Source: Streptomyces griseoluteus
GTDB taxonomy: Bacteria > Actinomycetota > Actinomycetes > Streptomycetales > Streptomycetaceae
Assembly: GCF_004784465.1 (NCBI RefSeq)
Contig: NZ_SRRU01000004.1
Span: forward strand, 496,001 to 560,000
Direction of reading: 5' to 3'
DNA length: 64,000 bases
Made by a program: the position numbers and the translations under genes. The notes under the pieces were generated by a model that was given only the letters and a program-made list of their open reading frames with translations, was not told where the DNA came from and searched no databases. Positions 56,706 through 64,000 of the stretch are shown here, in pieces; within the stretch, counting starts at the first letter, position 1, and each line of letters begins with the position of its first letter.

Positions 56706-56882
56706 ATGGACTACGTCTCCGCGCTGGTGCCCCCCTTCGTCATGGCCGCCCTCTTCATCGGGGTGGTCCGGGTGATCGTGAAGACTCAGGGCGGAGCGGC
56801 CAAGGGCAAGGAGGACGCGGCCGTCGACGCCGCCCTCGCGCGCGCGGAGAACGCCCGCCGGGCCGCCCACGGCGACGCCTGA
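56706..56882 (+). CDS. Small single-pass membrane protein (58 aa)
   Basis: 58 aa from ATG 56706. TACCCT (56694-56699) lies six bases upstream, giving a leaderless promoter. It opens MDYVSALVPPFVMAALFIGV with one membrane helix, then a basic-acidic alternating cytoplasmic tail (VKTQGGAAKGKEDAAVDAAL). Codon bias is strongly actinobacterial. No function is known; it could be a regulator of a membrane partner. It precedes the BlaI-type gene by 53 bp. Confidence 0.7.
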   Translation: MDYVSALVPPFVMAALFIGVVRVIVKTQGGAAKGKEDAAVDAALARAENARRAAHGDA

Positions 56883-56935
56883 GCCACCCGCACGTCGGCG
56901 CCGATTTGACCGGATCTCCCACTATTATTTGTTTT

Positions 56936-57343
56936 GTGCCTCGCCCCTTGGGAGATCTCGAAGACGCCGTCATGTCACGGGTGTGGAAGTGGAACCGCCC
57001 GGTGACCGTCCGGGAAGTCCTGGAAGACATCCAGCAGGAACGCTCGATCGCGTACACCACCGTCATGACGGTTTTGGACAATCTTCATCAGAAGGGCTGG
57101 GTCCGCCGTGAGGCGGAAGGGCGTGCCTATCGATATGAGGCCGTCTCCACCAGAGCCGCCTACGCGGCCGCGCTCATGAACGACGCCTGGTCGCAGAGCG
57201 ACAACCCCGCCGCCGCTCTCGTCGCGTTCTTCGGGATGATGAGCGAGGAACAGCGCCAGGCCCTCAGTGACGCCATCCGTATCGTCCAGGGGCCGCAAAC
57301 GCGCGAGAACCCCGGTTCGGCGGAGGAGACCGGCGGGCGATAG
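56936..57343 (+). CDS. BlaI/MecI/CopY-family transcriptional regulator
   Basis: 135 aa from GTG 56936. TATTAT (56923-56928) lies seven bases before it, suggesting a leaderless start. The winged helix is PLGDLEDAVMSRVWKWNRPV, then TVREVLEDIQQERSIAYTTV and the recognition helix MTVLDNLHQKGWVRREAEG, as in BlaI and MecI. The usual partner (a BlaR-type sensor-protease or a resistance gene) is not adjacent, so its target and inducer are not known. The C-terminal dimerisation helix is present. Confidence 0.88.
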   Translation: MPRPLGDLEDAVMSRVWKWNRPVTVREVLEDIQQERSIAYTTVMTVLDNLHQKGWVRREAEGRAYRYEAVSTRAAYAAALMNDAWSQSDNPAAALVAFFGMMSEEQRQALSDAIRIVQGPQTRENPGSAEETGGR

Positions 57344-57352
57344 CGTCCGCCC

Positions 57353-57886
57353 ATGTCAGCGAAGAGCCCCGAAGTCTCCGCGAATGCCATCACCGTCCGG
57401 CGCGCCCGGACCAGCGATGTTCCCGCTGTCCGACGACTCCTCGACGCCTACTCGCGTGACCGCATCCTGCTCGACAAAGCCACGGTCACCCTTTACGAGG
57501 ACATCCAGGAGTTCTGGGTCGCGGAACGCGACGACAACGCCGAGGTCGTCGGCTGCGGCGCCTTGCACGTCATGTGGGAAGACCTCGCGGAAGTCCGCAC
57601 CCTCGCGGTGAACCCGGCCCTCAAGGGCGCCGGAGTGGGTCACCGGCTGCTGGGGAAGTTGCTCGACACCGCGCGCCGGCTCGGCGTTCGCCGGGTTTTC
57701 TGTCTGACCTTCGAAGTCGACTTCTTCACCAAGCACGGCTTCGTGGAGATCGGTGAGACACCGGTGGACGCCGATGTGTACGCGGAGCTGTTGCGCTCCT
57801 ATGACGAGGGCGTCGCGGAGTTCCTCGGTCTCGAACGAGTGAAACCCAACACCTTGGGCAACAGCCGGATGCTTCTGCATCTGTGA
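57353..57886 (+). CDS. argA: Short-form N-acetylglutamate synthase (GNAT)
   Basis: 177 aa from ATG 57353; TAGCGT (57341-57346) ends six bases before it and includes the BlaI stop. It acetylates glutamate with acetyl-CoA, the first step of arginine synthesis. The acetyl-CoA motif is LAVNPALKGAGVGHRLLGKL, with VFCLTFEVDFFTKHGFVEIG beyond; the length matches the S-NAGS class of actinobacteria, which lack a kinase domain. It is alone here, away from any arg operon. Confidence 0.87.
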   Translation: MSAKSPEVSANAITVRRARTSDVPAVRRLLDAYSRDRILLDKATVTLYEDIQEFWVAERDDNAEVVGCGALHVMWEDLAEVRTLAVNPALKGAGVGHRLLGKLLDTARRLGVRRVFCLTFEVDFFTKHGFVEIGETPVDADVYAELLRSYDEGVAEFLGLERVKPNTLGNSRMLLHL

Positions 57887-58017
57887 TCGCCAATGCCCCG
57901 GTTCCCTATGTCCGAAACGCGCACGTTTCCGGACGTGAGAGGGCGTGGGGTCTCTCCCCGAGGGTTTGTGTTTTTCCGGCAAAAGCGGTTTGCTTTCCGG
58001 CGTACTGCTGCACTGCA

Positions 58018-58023
58018 TATAAC
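58018..58023 (+). promoter_or_regulatory. Candidate -10 of lsr2
   Basis: TATAAC in an unusually AT-rich stretch (57890-58080), about 67 bases before the lsr2 start. A matching -35 is not clear. The AT-rich leader itself is the kind of DNA Lsr2 binds, so autoregulation is plausible. Confidence 0.4.
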
Positions 58024-58089
58024 AGGGGCGGCTAAACGGCGTACGCCGCGGACCTCCCCGCCCTCACGTTATCGATGAAAGGAAATCCC

Positions 58090-58428
58090 GTGGCACAGAA
58101 GGTTCAGGTCCTTCTTGTCGACGACCTCGACGGCGGCGAGGCTGACGAGACCGTGACGTTCGCGTTGGACGGCAAGACGTACGAGATCGACCTCACGACC
58201 GCCAATGCGGACAAGCTGCGCGGCCTTCTCGACGCGTATGTGAAGGGCGGCCGGCGTACCGGTGGCCGTTCCTCCGGTGGCCGCGGCAAGGCGGCCCGCG
58301 CCGCTTCCGGTGGCAACCAGGACACCGCGGCCATCCGCGCCTGGGCCAAGGAGAACGGCTACGACGTGAACGACCGCGGCCGCGTCCCCGCGTCCATCCG
58401 CGAGGCCTACGAGAAGGCCAACGGCTGA
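58090..58428 (+). CDS. lsr2: Lsr2 nucleoid-associated, xenogeneic silencing protein
   Basis: 112 aa from GTG 58090 (AAAGGAAA at ideal distance; the in-frame ATG 58075 lacks one). It bridges and silences AT-rich DNA. The N-terminal oligomerisation domain is VQVLLVDDLDGGEADETVTF, and the C-terminal DNA-binding domain carries the minor-groove RGR motif in GYDVNDRGRVPASIREAY. A Gly/Arg-rich linker lies between. Its 3' end overlaps the stop of the opposite-strand SCO3374-family gene by 22 bases. Confidence 0.96.
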   Translation: MAQKVQVLLVDDLDGGEADETVTFALDGKTYEIDLTTANADKLRGLLDAYVKGGRRTGGRSSGGRGKAARAASGGNQDTAAIRAWAKENGYDVNDRGRVPASIREAYEKANG

Positions 58429-59069
58429 TCACGCCCCCGCGAACGGGGCCCGGCGCCCCGCCGCAGCCGGACCCGGTGGCACTGCGCCGCCACGGTGTCC
58501 ACCAGCCGTACGAGGTCGGGGGCGCCCGTGACGCCCCCGAAGGACGGCAGCGCGGGCAGTACCGCCTCCACATCGCGCCCCGGCTCGGGGGGCCGCAGCC
58601 ATACGGCGGCCCCCTGCAAGGCCCCGGCGTCCGGTCGCTGCACCGCCGCGCCCACCGCCCGCACGGGCGGCGCCGGCGCCTGAGTCAGGCCCCCGGCGCC
58701 CAGCGCCCGCAGGTCCAGCGTCAGCGCGCCCCACTCCAGCCAGTCGAGCAGCCCCGGCAGCTCCTCCGCGCTGCCCGCGGCCACCAGCAGCCGCATGCGG
58801 CCGCCCACCAGGGCCACCGGGGAAGCGGGCGCCAGATGCCTGAGCGCCACCGCCCCCGCCTCGGCCGGGACGTCCAGCACGTCGAACCGCATCCCCGTCA
58901 CCAGCCGCAGCGGTGCCCCCGGCGCCGTCGCCCACCCCAGCACGTCCTCGTACCAGTGCCGGGCCGCCGCTCCGGGGGCCGGCCCGAGCGGACGCCGCGG
59001 GCGTGGGAAGGGCAGCGCCGATGACGCCGGGAAGGGTTCCGGGGATGCCGGGGACATTGAGCCAGCCAT
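58407..59069 (-). CDS. SCO3374-family protein, unknown function
   Basis: 220 aa from ATG 59069; other starts (TTG 59087, ATG 59057) are possible. The sequence HWYEDVLGWATAPGAPLRLV near the N-terminus resembles the N-terminal region of bifunctional primase/polymerase-like proteins, followed by a degenerate middle (RMRLLVAAGSAEELPGLLDW). I identify it as the SCO3374 family by its place between lsr2 and clpC. No catalytic set is complete. Its 3' end overlaps the lsr2 coding region. Confidence 0.72.
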   Translation of the reverse strand: MAGSMSPASPEPFPASSALPFPRPRRPLGPAPGAAARHWYEDVLGWATAPGAPLRLVTGMRFDVLDVPAEAGAVALRHLAPASPVALVGGRMRLLVAAGSAEELPGLLDWLEWGALTLDLRALGAGGLTQAPAPPVRAVGAAVQRPDAGALQGAAVWLRPPEPGRDVEAVLPALPSFGGVTGAPDLVRLVDTVAAQCHRVRLRRGAGPRSRGRDQPLAFS

Positions 59070-59500
59070 GCCAGGTGCAACCGACAAGGACGCTCAGGAG
59101 TTACGCTGAGCGTCCGGAGAGTCACGCTCTGTGTGACGAGGGGGAGCGCATGGGCGCACCCCGAGCCCCGAGGTTGTTCGCCCATAGCGGAGGGAAAGGG
59201 TGCGCGCGGCATGGACCGCCCGTCACCGCGGGTAAGACATGCCTAGTGGGAGGGGGGCGACACGCAGGAAAGGCCGTCTCACGTTCGCCATCGGCGGAAC
59301 GGCGAGTGGGGTAACTGCCTGGCCTGCGGGAACATCGTCTCGCACCATCGAGTTGGAGCAGATGTCGGCGTTCGGGGTCAGGAGGCCATCGACGGTGTCG
59401 GCAGTTGGAATGAGCGGTCCCCGCTTGCGGGACTAAGCTGCGGAAGGACAGGGAGGGGAAGTTCCCCCCACTGCCTGACCGCTCTGAGGAGCGATTAACG
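59070..59500. other. clpC upstream region, no gene seen
   Basis: About 430 bases with no credible ORF. It holds the palindromic site at 59283-59300, a hairpin-like GTCCCCGCTTGCGGGAC (59418-59434) with TAAGCT at 59434-59439, and a GAGGAG ribosome site just before clpC. It probably contains the clpC promoter or promoters. Confidence 0.45.
59283..59300 (+). promoter_or_regulatory. Candidate ClgR-type operator upstream of clpC
   Basis: GTTCGCCATCGGCGGAAC is a near-palindrome (GTTCGCC against GGCGGAAC) of the kind reported for the ClgR activator of clp genes in Streptomyces. It lies 200 bp before the clpC ATG, which is far for a direct activator site unless the transcript starts well upstream. 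Confidence 0.4.
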
Positions 59501-62023
<2,523 letters not shown>

Positions 62024-62048
62024 CCCTCCGGGGGTCCGCGTAGCCCCG

Positions 62049-62083
62049 AAGGGGCCGGTGCCAAATGGCACCGGCCCCTTTTG
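62049..62083 (+). terminator. clpC terminator
   Basis: A 14-bp stem, AAGGGGCCGGTGCC (62049-62062) with GGCACCGGCCCCTT (62067-62080), a four-base loop AAAT and TT beyond, 26 bases past the stop. Confidence 0.85.
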
Positions 62084-62236
62084 GGTTTCAGAGGGCCGCC
62101 GCAACGAGTTGGACGCTCTTGGAGGACTGAGTGACTGGCCGCCGCTGAAGCGATTGCGGGGCAGTGCGTCCAGGGCTTCTTGAGGGGGAGTCCACGCGTC
62201 CCCAGGCATGGTCCGGTGAGGCCACCGGAGTGGCCG

Positions 62237-62854
62237 TTATCGGGCCTCGGCGCATTCGTCGACGAACGCACAAAGCCGACGGATGAGGCTCAAATTGGAA
62301 GGGGCGGGGTCCCAGGCGGCCTGCGTATGAGGCGCATCCTGGAGCCACTGCTGCCACAGGCCGCCCGGTTCCCTGAAGCGGTCGGCTTGACCACCTCCCA
62401 GGTTCAGGTCGATGAACTGGAGAGCGCCCATGACGACGGTTTGGTCGTACGGGAGATCAGGGCGGCGGAGGTAGCGGTCCAGGTAGGCGGCGAGCAGATC
62501 AGCGTCCCGCGCCGTTCCGAAACTGGCCAGGGTCACGCTGTAGGCCACCCCGACACAACAGACTTCGCTGGCCATGAGGAGCCGACCGACGTCTTCACGG
62601 AATTCGGTTCTGCGGGAGACAGCCACGAGCCAAGCCGCAGTTCTCCGTTCGCGCCAGCTGCCCTCAAGAAGCTTGGCGATCTCACTCGGGGTGATGAGTC
62701 CCGCGTCCTCACGGAGATCTCGCATGAGTCGGTCTGATGCAGGACTTGGCATGCGCAGCAGGCTGCCGCCGAGCTTCAGGTAGCGCCGCTCGGGCGTGAC
62801 GTATCGGCGAACCAAGGCCAGCAGTTCGGCATCATCACGGGGATCGCGTATCAC
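62237..62854 (-). CDS. DUF6000 family protein
   Basis: 205 aa from GTG 62854. The pattern LVRRYVTPERRYLKLGGSL, then GSWRERRTAAWLVAVSRRTE, FREDVGRLLMASEVCCVGV and YLDRYLRRPDLPYDQT is that of DUF6000 as I recall it. It is helical with no catalytic motif or signal peptide. The family is sporadic in actinomycetes and often near toxin/immunity loci, but nothing here supports that role. It is convergent with clpC. Confidence 0.72.
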   Translation of the reverse strand: MIRDPRDDAELLALVRRYVTPERRYLKLGGSLLRMPSPASDRLMRDLREDAGLITPSEIAKLLEGSWRERRTAAWLVAVSRRTEFREDVGRLLMASEVCCVGVAYSVTLASFGTARDADLLAAYLDRYLRRPDLPYDQTVVMGALQFIDLNLGGGQADRFREPGGLWQQWLQDAPHTQAAWDPAPSNLSLIRRLCAFVDECAEAR

Positions 62855-63149
62855 CCGCCCGACTTTGCCTTGCTGACGCGGAACGAGGCCAGCCCGCTCA
62901 TCGCCGTCACCGCACGTCTTCCGCGGCTACTTGGCACCGGAATACCGCAGCCGCTGAACAAGTGCGCCCCGATAACATCGGCCTGACAGGCTCTCAGGGC
63001 CTGGTAGCGGCTCCGGCGCAGGACACAGCTCAGGTCGCACCACGGGGGTTGGCGGCGAGGTGCCTCATGTTCGGCCTGAACTTCGGTGGTGCACGCATCA
63101 GTTGACCCCCCGCAGCCGATGCGTCAGGGCTTCCGTGACGATGGCTGCC
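62855..63149. other. Intergenic region, no gene seen
   Basis: About 300 bases with slightly lower GC. No ORF with a credible start is found on either strand, and no repeat or operator-like palindrome stands out. The acid phosphatase terminator begins at 63150. Confidence 0.4.
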
Positions 63150-63185
63150 GGCTCCATCCCTCACCCCCGTCGTCGGGATGGAGCC
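63150..63185 (-). terminator. Terminator of the acid phosphatase gene
   Basis: A perfect 11-bp stem, GGCTCCATCCC (63150-63160) with GGGATGGAGCC (63175-63185), and a 14-base loop, 22 bases beyond the stop of the minus-strand gene. Confidence 0.65.
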
Positions 63186-63207
63186 CAGCCCGGGACGGCG
63201 GGTCGGG

Positions 63208-63807
63208 TCAGGACAACTGTCCGTCGTAGTCCGGGAGTTTGAACGTCCGCTCCGCGTGCCCGCCGCTCAGGTCGGACGCGCTGTTGCCGATGTTGGCGAT
63301 GATCGTGTAGCCCTGGCGCTCGATGTCGGCCCGCTGGGCGGTCTTGTAGGCGGCGACGTCCTTGAAGAGGTCGATGAGGCCGCGCACCCGGAGGTCGGTG
63401 ACGCGGTAGCCGTCGTGTTCGAGGTTGTAGGACGTGGGCCAGTGCAGGAGGCCGGGGCGGGCGGTGACGAAGATCAGGGCGACGCCGTGGTCCTGGGCGT
63501 ACTGGGCGACCTTCAGGACAGGGCGGTTGGCGGGCTGGGGGAACTGGAAGCCGAAGTCGGTCTCCAGGGTGGTGTTGTCCACGTCCAGGACGATGGCCTG
63601 CTTCTCGCCGGCGCCGGCGGCCGCGCGGCTCTGGATGTAGGGGAGGGCCTCGCTCATCACCCGCCCGCAGTCCTGCTGCCAGGTGGCGTAGTCGACGGCG
63701 GCGGCGGGGGCCGTGGTGGCGGCCTCGGCGGGGGCGGCGAGCGCGGTGAGCGCGGCGGTGGAGACGGCGATGGCGGCCATCCGGCGCGCCAAGGGGCGTC
63801 TGGTCAT
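63208..63807 (-). CDS. Secreted HAD-superfamily acid phosphatase (class B-like)
   Basis: 199 aa. An Arg-rich N-terminus (TRRPLARRM) and a hydrophobic stretch ending AAPAEA predict export. The HAD motif I is IVLDVDNTTLETDFG, with motif II in ALIFVTARP and motif IV in IIANIGNSASDLSGG; the Pfam Acid_phosphat_B fold is likely. It would release phosphate from organic phosphates outside the cell. A TATAAA on the minus strand (63924-63919) lies 112 bases upstream and may be its -10. Confidence 0.88.
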   Translation of the reverse strand: MTRRPLARRMAAIAVSTAALTALAAPAEAATTAPAAAVDYATWQQDCGRVMSEALPYIQSRAAAGAGEKQAIVLDVDNTTLETDFGFQFPQPANRPVLKVAQYAQDHGVALIFVTARPGLLHWPTSYNLEHDGYRVTDLRVRGLIDLFKDVAAYKTAQRADIERQGYTIIANIGNSASDLSGGHAERTFKLPDYDGQLS

Positions 63808-64000
63808 GAAGGGGGGTCCTCTCGCGTCCGTACGGTGCAGTGCATGCTCTGCGGAGCGGGTGGCGCGAGAGGAACCGTAGGGTTACCGGACGGTAGGTTG
63901 CTAGAGGCGCGCGTCACATTTATAGGGCCCCGGACTCACCCCGCCGGTGACATGCCGCACAGGCGAAATGTCCGGTACTAACCGTGATAGTGGTATTTCA
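63808..64000. other. Upstream region of the phosphatase gene, window end
   Basis: No gene is seen. It contains the TATAAA at 63919-63924 (minus strand) and short imperfect repeats with TACGG/GGTAAC character that I could not assign. The last bases (TGATAGTGGTATTTC) may belong to a neighbour outside the window. Confidence 0.35.

Noticed and set aside
59418..59434. GTCCCCGCTTGCGGGAC as a terminator before clpC
   Set aside because: Short, imperfect and followed by no T-run; more likely part of the promoter region.
63840..63925. PhoP-box-like repeats upstream of the acid phosphatase
   Set aside because: Imperfect GGTAACC/CGGTTCC pieces do not form the 11-bp spaced direct repeats of a PHO box.

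Overview
This is a window of very GC-rich (roughly 72%) actinobacterial chromosome, almost certainly from a Streptomyces species. The evidence is the codon usage with G/C at nearly every third position, GTG/TTG starts, leaderless TAnnnT-N6-start promoters, the membrane/dTMP-kinase fusion, Lsr2, a TipA regulator, the XRE/DUF397/ATPase regulatory trio, and the core order tilS-hpt-ftsH-folE ... lsr2-clpC.

Layout. (1) 1-6110: a 5'-truncated membrane-thymidylate kinase fusion, the DNA polymerase III delta' subunit, a secreted TAP-type alpha/beta hydrolase lipoprotein, and tRNA-Thr(CGT) with a strong terminator. (2) 6079-9293: an accessory patch at the 3' side of the tRNA. It holds a small reverse-strand coding remnant, a 5'-truncated RHS/YD-repeat gene with a polymorphic-toxin-like C-terminal domain, and three downstream small genes that look like immunity proteins. 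(3) 9344-19570: a secreted PA14/fibronectin-III protein, an SMR-type guanidinium exporter behind a guanidine-III riboswitch, an orphan PolA-like polymerase, a Clp_N/HTH protein with paired palindromic operators, a DUF2786 protein, an intergenic 84-bp tandem repeat, two lipoproteins, and the DUF397/ATPase/XRE trio, two of whose genes share a duplicated upstream element. (4) 19685-30881: aldehyde dehydrogenase, DinB-like protein, ClC channel, TipA with its operator and internal start, YbjQ, DedA, ThrE-like exporter, pyrophosphatase, D-Ala-D-Ala carboxypeptidase and a DUF2342 metallopeptidase-like protein.

(5) 31050-38945: housekeeping block tilS-hpt-ftsH-folE on the plus strand, convergent with folP / NTF2-like / folB / folK / DUF3180 on the minus strand. 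Together these cover most of folate synthesis (GTP cyclohydrolase, aldolase, pyrophosphokinase, dihydropteroate synthase). (6) 39084-48924: MprF-like membrane protein, a membrane esterase, a coiled-coil membrane protein, an orphan NuoD-like subunit convergent with a MidA/NDUFAF7-type methyltransferase, a two-component system, and an ArsR-type regulator. (7) 49008-55829: a PLP aldolase-type lyase, then a translationally coupled cofactor operon, DUF2520-panC-nadB followed closely by nadC and coaX, which joins pantothenate/CoA and NAD synthesis. (8) 55936-63807: small leaderless genes, a BlaI-type regulator, short-form N-acetylglutamate synthase, lsr2, an SCO3374-family gene, clpC, a DUF6000 protein and a secreted HAD acid phosphatase.

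The observations I rate highest are the shared operator/promoter element of the DUF397 and ATPase genes, the NuoD2-methyltransferase pairing with a conserved target arginine, the guanidine-III riboswitch, the RHS toxin/immunity remnant at the tRNA, and the palindromes in front of the Clp_N/HTH gene. No CRISPR array, complete transposon, phage or biosynthetic cluster is visible.
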